A DNA stretch of 64,000 nt from an uncultured Roseburia sp. (GCA_900542495.1 UQNW01000003.1:1-64000), one strand, 5' to 3'; counted from the stretch's first letter, positions 17,039 to 26,326 are shown. Program-made: numbers and translations. The notes: a model not told the origin generated them from the letters alone.

Positions 17039-18052
17039 TTAGTTAAATCCAACAATTTTCTGTGAAAGTTTATAAGCTGCAACAGAAATCTTTCTGCCGC
17101 CTCTGCCCGGAAGGTTCATTGCATTTCCCATAATACCATTTCGCAAATGGTGGAACAGGCGGATATCATGGTCTTTGATGTATTTCCACAATTCACGCTT
17201 CTTCTCTAAATTCTCCTCTGTGCCGGAACGGATCAGCATGATCGTCGAGATCACAGTGATAATCTCCAGATAATTAAACATATAATGGCGCAGTTTCGGA
17301 TTTGGAATCTTCCAGAGGTCAAACTCATCTACCATGATCTTATTTACCTTGATCTGCTGGTCAATACGGCCGATCATGACTTTTTCATTGACTGACTGGT
17401 CATCTCGTCCAATGAAATAGCGGTAAAAATCAACATCCATGTAATACATATGTTTTACACTCGGCAATGGTTTGTATACATAAATGTTATCCACATAAAA
17501 TGTGTGCTTTGGCAGTTCTAATCCACAATCACGCAGAAGCTGTGTACGGTAAATAACCGAATGCATCAAAATATACTGTCCCTTGTGGAATCTTCCTGCT
17601 TCATTCCATGTAAAAATCTTATCCTGCGGTAAAGAACTGTAGCGCATTACTTTTTTGTGCTTTGCGCCCTCTTTTTCGTAAACATAATTGGCAATGAACA
17701 TATCTAATACCGTATCTCCTCCGGCAAGTTCACGCAATTTTGCTAAAATCTTCATGTATGCTTCATAGTCAACCCAGTCATCACTATCCACAACCTTAAA
17801 AAACAGTCCTGTGGCATTACGGATTCCGGCATTGACAGCCTCTCCATGTCCGCCGTTTTCCTGATGAATCGCACGCACAATTCCCGGATATTTTTTCTCG
17901 TACTCGTCTGCGATCTCTGCGGTGCGGTCTTTTGAACCGTCATCCACAACCAGAATCTCCACATCATCACCACCCGGAAGCAGCGACTGGATACAATGCT
18001 CCATATAGTCCTGGGAATTGTAAGACGGAATAGCAAATGTAAGTAATTTCAT
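17039..18052 (-). CDS. Glycosyltransferase family 2
   Basis: A 337-residue GT-A fold enzyme. The N-terminal 110 residues contain F-A-I-P-S-Y-N-S, V-V-D-D-G-S-K-D-R-T and the V-V-D-S-D-D-W metal/nucleotide-sugar motif. No membrane segment is evident. The donor and acceptor cannot be read from the sequence, but the gene follows glf by 48 nt, so a galactofuranosyl or related transfer in cell-envelope glycan is a reasonable guess. GAGAGG precedes the ATG. Confidence 0.85.
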   Translation of the reverse strand: MKLLTFAIPSYNSQDYMEHCIQSLLPGGDDVEILVVDDGSKDRTAEIADEYEKKYPGIVRAIHQENGGHGEAVNAGIRNATGLFFKVVDSDDWVDYEAYMKILAKLRELAGGDTVLDMFIANYVYEKEGAKHKKVMRYSSLPQDKIFTWNEAGRFHKGQYILMHSVIYRTQLLRDCGLELPKHTFYVDNIYVYKPLPSVKHMYYMDVDFYRYFIGRDDQSVNEKVMIGRIDQQIKVNKIMVDEFDLWKIPNPKLRHYMFNYLEIITVISTIMLIRSGTEENLEKKRELWKYIKDHDIRLFHHLRNGIMGNAMNLPGRGGRKISVAAYKLSQKIVGFN

Positions 18053-18100
18053 AACGATATCCTCTCGTAATTATTGAATGACTTATAATTACACCCTTTC

Positions 18101-19252
18101 TTATTCATTCATAATGGCATCTGCCAGTTCCATGGCTTTTTTCGTCATGGCATCAATGTTGTAATATTTGTATTCTGCAAGTCTTCCTAATAAATGGAAC
18201 TTCGGAAGTCCTGCGGTAAGTGCCTTGTATTTTTCATACAGTGCCTGATTTTCCTCATTTAAAATCGCATAATAAGGGATCTCACCCTCTGCACCGGTAT
18301 ATGCAAACGGATATTCTTTTACAATCGTAGTTCCGTCTGTATCTTTCTGTCCGGTCAGATATTTAAACTCTGTAATGCGCGTGTAATCCTCGCTGACTGT
18401 ATAGTTGACAACACTGTGTCCCTGATAAGAATCCTCATCATAATGCTCAAAATGGAAATCCAAGGAACGGTATGGCAGTCTTCCGAATCTGCAGTCAAAC
18501 AGCTCATCGAGTGCCCCGGTGTAGATGACATCTCCATCAAACGTTTTTCCCTCAAAAAGAATCTGATCTCCGGTAAACTGTAATAATTCTTTGCAGTCTG
18601 TGTCTAATACAACTTTAATATTCTCATGATCTAACATGTGCTCAAACATCGGGGTAAAACCGTACTTTGGCACACCCTGATATTTATCCTGAAAATAGCG
18701 GTTGTCATAAGATACCAGTACCGGCACACGTCCGGTTACTTCCGGGCTGATTTCTTCCGGTTTCTGTCCCCACTGCTTCATTGTATATTTCAAAAATACA
18801 TTTTCATAGACATACTGCGCGATCTCACGAATGTCCGGATCTTCGTTCTCACGAAGCTTCATGATCGGTACACGGCTTCCCTCACCGTAAGCTTCGATCA
18901 GTTTTTTCTCCAGACGGTCTGCCTTCTCCTTATCATAAACCATATGAAGCGTGTTCAGATTAAATGGAACCGGGATCAACTTCTCTCCTACTTTTGCCAC
19001 AACCTCATGCCCAAAAGGATACCATTCCGTGAATCTGGAAAGGTATTCGTAGACATCCTCTAATCCTGTATGAAAAATATGTGGACCGTACTCGTGGATC
19101 AAAATGCCATGTTCATCTGCAACATCATAGCAGTTTCCTCCAATATGGCTTCGTCTCTCAATCACAAGAACTTTCTTTCCAGCTTCCTCTGCCAGTTTTC
19201 TGGCGCAGGCTGCTCCGGCAATTCCAGCTCCTATCACGATGCAATCATACAT
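18101..19252 (-). CDS. glf: UDP-galactopyranose mutase
   Basis: Glf interconverts UDP-galactopyranose and UDP-galactofuranose using reduced FAD, supplying Galf to surface glycans. The 383-residue protein begins with the FAD-binding G-A-G-I-A-G-A-A-C motif and has R-R-S-H-I-G-G-N-C-Y-D and the family signature Y-G-P-H-I-F-H-T, plus R-x-x-E-F-K-Y and L-G-R-L-A-E-Y-K-Y-Y-N near the C-terminus. Length is typical. It is the first gene of a probable four-gene operon running down to 15126, behind a good vegetative promoter that overlaps a short palindrome. Confidence 0.95.
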   Translation of the reverse strand: MYDCIVIGAGIAGAACARKLAEEAGKKVLVIERRSHIGGNCYDVADEHGILIHEYGPHIFHTGLEDVYEYLSRFTEWYPFGHEVVAKVGEKLIPVPFNLNTLHMVYDKEKADRLEKKLIEAYGEGSRVPIMKLRENEDPDIREIAQYVYENVFLKYTMKQWGQKPEEISPEVTGRVPVLVSYDNRYFQDKYQGVPKYGFTPMFEHMLDHENIKVVLDTDCKELLQFTGDQILFEGKTFDGDVIYTGALDELFDCRFGRLPYRSLDFHFEHYDEDSYQGHSVVNYTVSEDYTRITEFKYLTGQKDTDGTTIVKEYPFAYTGAEGEIPYYAILNEENQALYEKYKALTAGLPKFHLLGRLAEYKYYNIDAMTKKAMELADAIMNE

Positions 19253-19296
19253 CTTTCGTTACCTCTTACTTTCCTATGATATAAAAAAAACTTTTC

Positions 19297-19345
19297 GTAC
19301 TGATTCAGTACTTCCTATTATACATATTTTAGCCATGCAAGCCAA
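19297..19345 (-). promoter_or_regulatory. glf promoter with palindromic candidate operator
   Basis: On the minus strand TTGGCT (19340-19345), 17 nt, TATAAT (19317-19322) form a strong sigma-A promoter for glf. The 15-bp palindrome GTACTGATTCAGTAC (19297-19311) lies just downstream at about the transcription start, where a repressor would act; no regulator is identified. Confidence 0.65.
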
Positions 19346-19564
19346 TTTATTTTTTCTTAATTCTTCCATATGTTCATAATTAAGGCGTAAAATTCGTAAA
19401 ATCTGCGCTATATCCCTCGAAATTTTCCCGGTAAGCCGAATTTTTGAACGTTTTGTTCATATTTTATTTACAAATTTCTCACAAAGCCATCATACGATAG
19501 ACACAATTCAACTTTATACTCTAAGCATAAGTTAAGCCAACAAGAAAATTTTTCATAGAACTTT

Positions 19565-19703
19565 TTTCATACCTGAGTAAATCAGGTTGCCTTGCTTAAC
19601 CAGTAAGCAAGGTTCCTCCCAGAAAATAGTGAATTACTTCACTTTCAATACACAATCTTTTTCATATGAATGGCCGGTGCATTGCACCGGCTCCCTCTTT
19701 TTC
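19565..19703 (+). ncRNA. Candidate structured RNA ending in an intrinsic terminator
   Basis: In the 474-bp gap between mutY and glf no reading frame fits, but the plus strand holds a row of hairpins: CCTGA/TCAGG (19572-19586), a perfect 9-bp stem CCTTGCTTA/TAAGCAAGG (19590-19612), GTGAA/TTCAC (19629-19642), and a GC-rich terminator GCCGGTG/CACCGGC (19673-19691) followed by CTCCCTCTTTTT. There is no plus-strand gene upstream for that terminator to serve. Hence an independent small RNA is likely. I do not recognise the family; 6S and SRP RNA hallmarks are not evident. Confidence 0.4.
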
Positions 19704-19726
19704 TAACAGGAAATTTGTTTCTGACA

Positions 19727-20839
19727 TCAGAATTTCTCATTTCCAAGCCTGATTCCCATGTATTTTACATATGCAGCAAATGCTGAAGGAATTGCATATT
19801 TTTCCTGCGATTTTTCTGCATCCACAAAAATAAGCTGTCCCATGACATCCGCTTTCTCCGGTACCGGATTCTCTGCAAATCCGGCTTCTTCCACCAGAAT
19901 CACGTAACCTTGCATCTGCCACTCAATATGGGAAAAAATATGTTTTGCATCCTCTAACTTCTGTATCCTTATCGGAGAAAGGTGCATACTTTTCACAAGA
20001 CTTACCACTTCGTCCTGCGTATAAGTCCCCTCAATGTTCGGAAGTTCATAAAGCCCTGCCAACAGCCCTTTTGCCGGACGTTTCCGGATTGCAACTTTGT
20101 CGTTGTCACGGATGACAAGCACTGTCCGCTTCTCGATACGTCTCGCTTTTGCCTTTGTTTTGACCGGGAGGCAGTCGATCTTATCCTCTTTTTTTGCCAG
20201 ACAAAGTTCTTTCCACGGACACTGTTCACATAATGGTGCTCCGTTTGGCACACATACCGTCGCACCGAGTTCCATAAGCGCCTGGTTAAATGCGCCCGGC
20301 GTCTCCATTCCCTGCATCACATCTTTGAGTTCTTTTTCCAACAATGTCCGGAAGGCAGGCTTCATAATGTCTGTATCATCATCCGTCACCCTCGTCAGGA
20401 CACGGAACACATTGCCATCCACTGCCGGCACCGGAATCTGGTAGGCGATCGATGCGATTGCCCCAGCGGTGTAGCTTCCGATTCCTTTCAGTTTCAACAA
20501 TGCTTCATAATCTGCCGGAAGTTTTCCACCATACTCCTCCATAACGCTAATGGCTGCCTTTTGCATATTCCGCACACGGTTGTAATAGCCAAGTCCTTCC
20601 CAGAGTTTTAAAAGCTCGTCCTCCGGACATTCTGCCAGAGCCGCCACATCCGGCAGACGCTTTGTAAATCTCTCAAAATACGGTTTCACAGCTTCCACTC
20701 TCGTCTGCTGCAGCATAATCTCTGACACCCACACCCGGTACGGTGTCGGTTCTTCCCTCCACGGAAGCACACGGGCATGCCCCGCAAACCAGTGTAACAA
20801 CGGCTCTATTAAAATCTGTAAATTGTAATCTGTGATCAT
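19727..20839 (-). CDS. mutY: A/G-specific adenine glycosylase
   Basis: MutY removes adenine mispaired with 8-oxoguanine. The 370-residue protein has the catalytic Glu region S-E-I-M-L-Q-Q-T-R-V, the helix-hairpin-helix L-K-G-I-G-S-Y-T-A-G-A followed by V-D-G-N-V with the catalytic Asp, a four-cysteine iron-sulfur loop (C-x7-C-x2-C-x5-C around residues 194-211) and a C-terminal NUDIX-like 8-oxoG recognition domain. Length is normal. AGAGGA precedes the ATG. It is divergent from crt, with a family A repeat between the two. Confidence 0.94.
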   Translation of the reverse strand: MITDYNLQILIEPLLHWFAGHARVLPWREEPTPYRVWVSEIMLQQTRVEAVKPYFERFTKRLPDVAALAECPEDELLKLWEGLGYYNRVRNMQKAAISVMEEYGGKLPADYEALLKLKGIGSYTAGAIASIAYQIPVPAVDGNVFRVLTRVTDDDTDIMKPAFRTLLEKELKDVMQGMETPGAFNQALMELGATVCVPNGAPLCEQCPWKELCLAKKEDKIDCLPVKTKAKARRIEKRTVLVIRDNDKVAIRKRPAKGLLAGLYELPNIEGTYTQDEVVSLVKSMHLSPIRIQKLEDAKHIFSHIEWQMQGYVILVEEAGFAENPVPEKADVMGQLIFVDAEKSQEKYAIPSAFAAYVKYMGIRLGNEKF

Positions 20840-20899
20840 GTTTTATTCCTCTTTACCTTCAAATATCAATTATTATCAACATCATATGTAATGTAAATT

Positions 20900-21113
20900 C
20901 AATTGCAAAACTCACAAAATGTAAATTGAATTGTGAAAAAGTAACAAAAGACATGAAAGACATTGGGGAACCGCCGGCACTTAGAAGGCAGACACGACAT
21001 TAGTCGTGGCTGGCTTCTTAGTACCGCTGCGAGTGACACATAGCGGGAGCGTGTCTTGAATGTTTTTGTTACTTTTGAACAATTTTAAAAAAATTATATA
21101 TGTTTTGCAATTG
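20900..21113. repeat. Family A long-hairpin repeat, copy R2
   Basis: A 214-bp element with perfect 12-bp terminal inverted repeats CAATTGCAAAAC / GTTTTGCAATTG and inner arms that pair (AAGTAACAAAA with TTTTGTTACTT, AGACA with TGTCT). The core reads GGGGAACCGCCGGCACTTAG on the left and TACCGCTGCGAGTGACACA, TAGCGG and GAGCGTGTC on the right. The apical hairpin CACGAC-ATTA-GTCGTG corresponds to CATAGC-ATTA-GCTGTG in R1, so the stem is kept while its sequence changes. It lies between the divergent mutY and crt genes. Confidence 0.85.
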
Positions 21114-21238
21114 TCAAAGTCTTCATAACATAAAGTATGTTTCGCTCATATTCCCATTATAATAAGGATTCCCCCAGATGTAAACGGAACGATTTTCCTA
21201 TTTTTACAGATTTTAGAAAAAGTTTATCGCCGTTCATA

Positions 21239-21267
21239 TTGACAAATCCTCCCAAAAGAAGTACTCT
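21239..21267 (+). promoter_or_regulatory. Candidate crt promoter
   Basis: TTGACA at 21239-21244, 17 nt, and TACTCT at 21262-21267 point at crt, giving a leader of about 50 nt. The -35 is perfect; the -10 is weak. Confidence 0.45.
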
Positions 21268-21320
21268 AGATATAACATGTATTGTTAATTTTTTATCAAT
21301 CTATTTAGGAGGGTATTATC

Positions 21321-22124
21321 GTGAGTGAATTCAACAATTTAAAATTAGATGTAGAGAACGAGATCGCCGTTCTTACCATCTCAAGACCAGCAGCATTAAA
21401 TGCATTAAACAGTGAGACATTAGACGAGTTAAACACAGCTTTAACAGAGATCGAGGGAAGAGACGATATCAAAGTTGTGATCTTAACAGGTGGTCCTGAC
21501 AAGAAAGACAACGCATTCAAATCATTCGTTGCAGGTGCTGATATTGCAGAAATGGTGAACTTTACAGCTCCGGAAGCAAGAGCATTCGGTATCAGAGCTT
21601 CTGTTCCATTCTTCAAATTAATGAACATGCGTCAGGTAACGATCGCAGCTGTTAACGGCTTCGCACTTGGCGGTGGATGTGAGATTGCCATGGCATGTGA
21701 CATCCGTATTGCATCTGACAATGCAATCTTCGGTCAGCCGGAATGTGGACTTGGAATCATTCCTGGTTTCGGTGGTACACAGAGACTTGCACGTTTAGTT
21801 GGTATGGGACGTGCCAAAGAAATGATCTTCACATGTGACAACATTGATGCAAACGAAGCTTACCGTATCGGTTTAGTAAATAAAGTTGTTGCAAAAGAAG
21901 AATTAATGGAAACTGCAAAAACTATGGCAGCAAAGATCATCTCCAAAGGAAGCTATGCTGTATCTGTTGCAAAAGCAGCGATCAACAACGGTTACGATAT
22001 GGATATCAAGAATGCAGTTGAAATGGAGGCAAACCTCTTCGGTGTTGTAAACGATACTCATGACAAAAAAGAAGGAATGGGTGCCTTCTTAGAGAAGAGA
22101 AAAGCTGATCTTACAGATTTCTAA
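21321..22124 (+). CDS. crt: Crotonase (3-hydroxybutyryl-CoA dehydratase type)
   Basis: A 267-residue enoyl-CoA hydratase family enzyme. It has the oxyanion-hole and CoA motifs of the crotonase fold (A-G-A-D-I-A-E-M near residue 70; N-G-F-A-L-G-G-G-C-E-I-A-M with the first catalytic Glu region; Q-P-E-C-G-L-G-I-I-P-G-F-G-G-T with the second). In butyrate producers Crt dehydrates 3-hydroxybutyryl-CoA to crotonyl-CoA. Here it is monocistronic with its own promoter and terminator, as described for Roseburia and E. rectale where crt is away from thl-hbd-bcd-etf. The start is GTG with AGGAGGG 8 nt before. Codon use is strongly biased, fitting high expression. Confidence 0.9.
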   Translation: MSEFNNLKLDVENEIAVLTISRPAALNALNSETLDELNTALTEIEGRDDIKVVILTGGPDKKDNAFKSFVAGADIAEMVNFTAPEARAFGIRASVPFFKLMNMRQVTIAAVNGFALGGGCEIAMACDIRIASDNAIFGQPECGLGIIPGFGGTQRLARLVGMGRAKEMIFTCDNIDANEAYRIGLVNKVVAKEELMETAKTMAAKIISKGSYAVSVAKAAINNGYDMDIKNAVEMEANLFGVVNDTHDKKEGMGAFLEKRKADLTDF

Positions 22125-22241
22125 TCTGCACTTTTTATAACTTTGGTTTTATTACATAGGAGTTTCTTCCTATTATATAAACATTAACAAACATTTTATT
22201 TCATGTAATGCGTAGTATTTACGCAATTGATCAGGGAAAGG

Positions 22242-22293
22242 AAAAAGAACGTAGCTCTGATGGTGTACCGGTCATCTTCGTTACGTTCTTTTT
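22242..22293 (+). terminator. Bidirectional terminator between crt and the MATE gene
   Basis: AAAAAGAACGTA and TACGTTCTTTTT form a 12-bp stem with an inner GATG/CATC helix; A and T runs on the two sides allow termination in both directions, for crt (plus) and the ABC/MATE operon (minus). Confidence 0.8.
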
Positions 22294-22329
22294 CATGTAC
22301 CTGTCTGCTGTACGATTCTTTTATCCCTC

Positions 22330-23673
22330 TCATTTTCCTGCAAGCGTTTTTGCTGCTTCCATCCTTTTCATCTGTCTTTCGTGACTTGCAAACATTCCAA
22401 ATGCCACAATGTTTAAAATAAACTGCGTCACAACTGCTGTGATCCAGATGCCATCCAGTCCTAAAATTCTTGGAAGAATCACAATCGTAAGCGGCGTCAT
22501 AATCAGTGGATCAAAGTAAATCATAAACAGCGAGTATTTATCTTTTCCAACCGAATAGAAAAAGGAATTGGTCACGCGGGCAAGTCCTGTAAAAATAAGC
22601 TGTGCCGCCGTCACCATAACCGCATGATACCCAAGTTCTGCGGCTTTCCCCTCATATCCGTAAATTGCCGGATAAAACCGGGCTGTTGCGATGGTAAATA
22701 TAAATAGGAAGGAACTCACCCCAATCGCTGTGATGACCGCCTTATTTCTTATCTTCCGGATCGCATGAAAATCATGTGCACCATAGGCATAACTTGCCAG
22801 TGGCTGAATCCCCTCCGCGACACCGATCAAAAGTACACGGTACGAGCCAACGGTGGAACTGATGAGTGCATAAGCATTTACCGCAAGATCGCCGCCAAAT
22901 TTTAAACACGCAACGTTGTGATATAAAATCAATAAAGAAGGGGTCAGCGATATTCCAAACGGTGAAACTGCTGTCTTAAAAATTTTTTTCCAGTATTCCT
23001 TCCTTATCATAAACTGTGAAAGATGGATTGGATCGGTTTTCTTTGTGCAAAGAATGATCAGGCAGCACACAGTCGTAAACAACTGCGCACACAGTGAAGC
23101 GCCTGCTGCACCGCCAATCCCCATATGAAAAACATACATAAAAACAAAATCAAGACCAAGGTTAGCAAATAAACCACCCACCATGATCATCATGGCACTG
23201 ACCGCCCGGTTGTCATTCCTGAGAAGAGGTGTCAGTCCACAGGATAAGATCTGAAGCACGCCGCCTGTGAGCATTACCCTTCCATAAATCTGTGACAGCC
23301 TTAAAAGTTCTCCTTCTGCGCCCATTAATTTCAATAAAGGAGTCAGTAAAATAAGAAAAAGAATCGTAACCACAATACTCGATGCCAATAATGCAAGAAT
23401 GACATTTGCCCGTACAATGTTCGACTCTTCGTTCTTTCCCTCTCCTTGTTTGGTTGACATCATTACGGCTCCGCCGCATCCAACGCCGGTGCCGATCGCA
23501 GTTACCACTGCAATGATCGGCCACGCAACATTGACTGCGGATAATGCCGTGTCACCTATCAGATTGCTGACAAATAAACCGTCAATCATAGAGTAGGCAC
23601 TTTGGAGAAACATGGTGATCATGGAAGCCATGACATATTTTCCAAATTTTTTTTCAACTGCTGTCTGTTCCAT
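22330..23673 (-). CDS. MATE family efflux transporter
   Basis: A 447-residue membrane protein with 12 predicted helices in two six-helix halves. Early motifs include S-M-I-D-G-L-F-V-S-N and A-V-N-V-A-W-P-I, typical of the MATE/DinF group that exports drugs or metabolites by Na+ or H+ antiport. It starts 1 nt after the stop region of the amino-acid binding-protein gene, so its ribosome binding site lies within that gene and the two are translationally linked. This places an exporter inside an amino-acid uptake operon; the substrate is unknown. Confidence 0.88.
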   Translation of the reverse strand: MEQTAVEKKFGKYVMASMITMFLQSAYSMIDGLFVSNLIGDTALSAVNVAWPIIAVVTAIGTGVGCGGAVMMSTKQGEGKNEESNIVRANVILALLASSIVVTILFLILLTPLLKLMGAEGELLRLSQIYGRVMLTGGVLQILSCGLTPLLRNDNRAVSAMMIMVGGLFANLGLDFVFMYVFHMGIGGAAGASLCAQLFTTVCCLIILCTKKTDPIHLSQFMIRKEYWKKIFKTAVSPFGISLTPSLLILYHNVACLKFGGDLAVNAYALISSTVGSYRVLLIGVAEGIQPLASYAYGAHDFHAIRKIRNKAVITAIGVSSFLFIFTIATARFYPAIYGYEGKAAELGYHAVMVTAAQLIFTGLARVTNSFFYSVGKDKYSLFMIYFDPLIMTPLTIVILPRILGLDGIWITAVVTQFILNIVAFGMFASHERQMKRMEAAKTLAGK

Positions 23674-23674
23674 A

Positions 23675-24571
23675 TTAGTTGCTTACCGGCTGAGAAGCTA
23701 CTGCCTGATCCATCATGGCATCTCTGTCCTCCTGTGAGAGTCCGGCGAGCACTTCATTGATCTTATCTACTAATTCTGTGTTTCCTTTCTGGCAAGGGAT
23801 ACCAAGGTCTGTCTCTTCGTTGCTGACCTCAAATCCGGTACCGCCCTCAAAATCGATGATCTTTAAATCCGGATTGCTTACTAAAATAGATTTTGCAGAA
23901 GGCATATCACAGGTAAATCCATCAATTTTTCCTGCATGGACTGCTGCAACCATAGATGCAAATGTATCAAGCGCTGCATCCTTTGTCGCATAATCCGTGA
24001 TCTGGTCTAATACATCATACCATACTGTGTTCAGTGTAGAGGTAAGTGTTGCACCCTCAAAATCTGTAACATTTACTGCATCTGCATAAGGTCCGTCAGC
24101 CGCAACAACCGCAACAATATTTGCATTGTAATACGGATCCGAGAAATCTACCGACTGGGATCTCTCGCCTGTGATGGACATTCCGGCGATCGCACAGTCA
24201 ACTTTTCCGGACTGGATGGAAAGGATCAGACCATCCCAGTCAATCTGTGTGATTTCAAGATCCATATCCAGTTTTTCTGCTATGTATTTTGCGACAAGAA
24301 CATCATAACCATTCATATAGGAACCATTCGATGTCATCACTGCTCCATTGGAATCATCCTCCTGCAGCCAGTCAAACGGTGCATAATCTGCTGACATTGC
24401 AACCCGGAGAACTTCTTTTCCGGAAGCGGTTGTTGTTGCGCCCGCCTCTGTCACACTTGCTGTCTCTCCTGTGGATGCCCCTGCCGAAGCTGTGTCACCT
24501 GATCCGCCGCAGGCTGTTAATGAAATTGCCATTGCTGCTGTCAAAAGTGCTGCTGTTAATTTTCTTCTCAT
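23675..24571 (-). CDS. Polar amino-acid ABC transporter, binding lipoprotein
   Basis: A 298-residue extracellular solute-binding protein of family 3. It has a lipoprotein signal (lipobox S-L-T-A-C, Cys at 21) and a Ser/Thr/Ala-rich linker, then the type II periplasmic fold with L-R-V-A-M-S-A-D-Y-A-P-F-D-W, G-Y-D-V-L-V-A-K and D-W-D-G-L-I-L-S-I-Q-S-G-K-V-D. It delivers an amino acid to the permease and ATPase encoded upstream. The exact substrate cannot be told; Gln/His/Arg-type family members look alike. It is third in a four-gene operon. Confidence 0.92.
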   Translation of the reverse strand: MRRKLTAALLTAAMAISLTACGGSGDTASAGASTGETASVTEAGATTTASGKEVLRVAMSADYAPFDWLQEDDSNGAVMTSNGSYMNGYDVLVAKYIAEKLDMDLEITQIDWDGLILSIQSGKVDCAIAGMSITGERSQSVDFSDPYYNANIVAVVAADGPYADAVNVTDFEGATLTSTLNTVWYDVLDQITDYATKDAALDTFASMVAAVHAGKIDGFTCDMPSAKSILVSNPDLKIIDFEGGTGFEVSNEETDLGIPCQKGNTELVDKINEVLAGLSQEDRDAMMDQAVASQPVSN

Positions 24572-24629
24572 AATATTGTCCTCCTCATTCTATGATTAAA
24601 AAACAAATACAATTTGCCTTTTACGAACC

Positions 24630-25439
24630 TTAACCCTGCATAAACCTGCTTAAAAACTCTCTGGTTCTCGCTTCCTTCGGGTTATTAAATAACTCCTGTG
24701 GCGGTGCATCCTCCACAATATATCCTTTATCCATGAAAATGGTTCTTGTGGATACATCTCTTGCAAACGCCATCTCATGTGTTACGATCACCATCGTAAG
24801 TCCTTCATTGGCAAGCTGTTTCATAACCGATAAAACTTCTCCGACCATTTCCGGATCCAATGCGGAAGTCGGTTCATCAAAAAGCAATACTTCCGGTTCC
24901 ATTGCAAGTGCCCTGGCGATCGCCACTCTCTGTTTCATACCACCGGATAACTGGTGTGGTTTTGCTTTTACATAAGGAGCCATTCCTACTTTTTCCAGAT
25001 ATTTCATACAGATCTCGGTGGAATATTCCTTGCTTCTTTTTTTCACCTTGTGGACACCAGCCATGCAGTTGTCAAAAACCGTCATATTGTTAAACAGGTT
25101 GAACTGCTGGAACACCATTCCCGCCTGGGAACGGAAACGGTTGATTGTCTGTGCATCCTTCGTCAATGGATAGCCATGATATAATATCTGACCGCTCGTC
25201 GGTGTCTCCAAATGATTGATGCATCTTAATAAGGTAGATTTTCCTGATCCGGAAGATCCGATGATACAGACCACATCGCCCTCAAACAGATCAAAACTGA
25301 TGTCTTTTAAAACTTCATGTTCCCCGAATTTCTTTTCCAGATTCCTGACACTGATGACCGGACCACGAAATTCATACGTTGCATCCTTTGCCTCAGTCGT
25401 CACTCTCTCATTAAACTTAAATATTGATTGTCTTGCCAT
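24630..25439 (-). CDS. Polar amino-acid ABC transporter, ATPase
   Basis: A 269-residue ABC ATPase of the GlnQ type. Walker A G-S-S-G-S-G-K-S-T lies near residue 55, the Q-loop in V-F-Q-Q-F-N-L-F, the signature L-S-G-G-M-K-Q-R, and Walker B L-L-F-D-E-P-T-S-A-L-D with the H-loop T-H-E-M. A 25-residue N-terminal extension precedes the usual domain start. ATG 25439 with AGAGGA 7 nt upstream is preferred; an in-frame ATG at 25463 with GGGG is possible. It sits 37 nt after the permease gene. Confidence 0.93.
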   Translation of the reverse strand: MARQSIFKFNERVTTEAKDATYEFRGPVISVRNLEKKFGEHEVLKDISFDLFEGDVVCIIGSSGSGKSTLLRCINHLETPTSGQILYHGYPLTKDAQTINRFRSQAGMVFQQFNLFNNMTVFDNCMAGVHKVKKRSKEYSTEICMKYLEKVGMAPYVKAKPHQLSGGMKQRVAIARALAMEPEVLLFDEPTSALDPEMVGEVLSVMKQLANEGLTMVIVTHEMAFARDVSTRTIFMDKGYIVEDAPPQELFNNPKEARTREFLSRFMQG

Positions 25440-25476
25440 AACACGTTCCTCTTTTCTTTCCATCTGATCCCCTGAT

Positions 25477-26229
25477 TTATTTTGCGGCTGCCGGATTTAA
25501 AACCTCGTAACTTTCTTTTCCTGCCATATACTTTTCGATCAGCTTCAGCAAACCGTTAAATAATAAGGTAAGTATCAGGTAAATCAATGCTGTGATCGTA
25601 TATGCCTCAAACATTCTGAAATATGTTCCGGCTGCAACTTTTGTGATATAGAAAAGTTCTGTGACTGCAATTACATTTAATACGGAAGTATCTTTGATAT
25701 TTGCAACAAAAGTATTTCCGATCTGCGGTGCGATAATTTTAAAAGTCTGTGGAAGGATAATATAGATCATCATCGGAACATATCCCATTCCAAGTGCCTT
25801 TGCTCCTTCAATCTGTCCGACATCAATGGAATTAATACCGCCGCGGACTGTCTCTGACATATAAGCTCCTGTATTTAACAGTATAATAAAAATCGCTGCA
25901 TTGAATGGTTTCAGGTCAATTCCGAATACTGTAGATGATCCATAATAAATTACCATTGCCTGAACGATCATTGGTGTTCCACGGAAAATCGTGACATAAA
26001 TTTTTGCGATCACCCATGGAATACCAAGTAAAATCTTTTTGATCATGTTATCCTGCGCCCGGATGTCCGTTGCCTGGATGATTCCAACCAGAAATCCTAA
26101 AAAGCATCCACAGATTGTACCTGCGAGGGATGTTTCCAATGTGGTAAGCAGCCCTTGTAAATAGTATCCGTGATACTGCTGTATCAGAAAAATGATCCAG
26201 CCAAAAAATGTGGTAGGTGTATTCGTCAT
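25477..26229 (-). CDS. Polar amino-acid ABC transporter, permease
   Basis: A 250-residue membrane protein of the HisM/GlnP type with about five helices. It has the coupling motif of this family (E-G-A-K-A-L-G-M-G-Y after G-G-I-N-S-I-D-V-G-Q, then I-L-P-Q-T-F-K-I-I-A-P) and F-R-G-T-P-M-I-V-Q before it. The first gene of the operon permease-ATPase-binding protein-MATE. AAGGAGG precedes the ATG. The leader upstream holds a promoter and a strong terminator-like hairpin, so transcription may be attenuated. Confidence 0.93.
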   Translation of the reverse strand: MTNTPTTFFGWIIFLIQQYHGYYLQGLLTTLETSLAGTICGCFLGFLVGIIQATDIRAQDNMIKKILLGIPWVIAKIYVTIFRGTPMIVQAMVIYYGSSTVFGIDLKPFNAAIFIILLNTGAYMSETVRGGINSIDVGQIEGAKALGMGYVPMMIYIILPQTFKIIAPQIGNTFVANIKDTSVLNVIAVTELFYITKVAAGTYFRMFEAYTITALIYLILTLLFNGLLKLIEKYMAGKESYEVLNPAAAK

Positions 26230-26326
26230 AACTAATCCTCCTTATTGTTCCGAAGAAACATCCATTTCCTATGAACTAATGAAATAGATTGTTCTTCTGT
26301 TTTCTGTAAACAACAGCATCTGTGTA

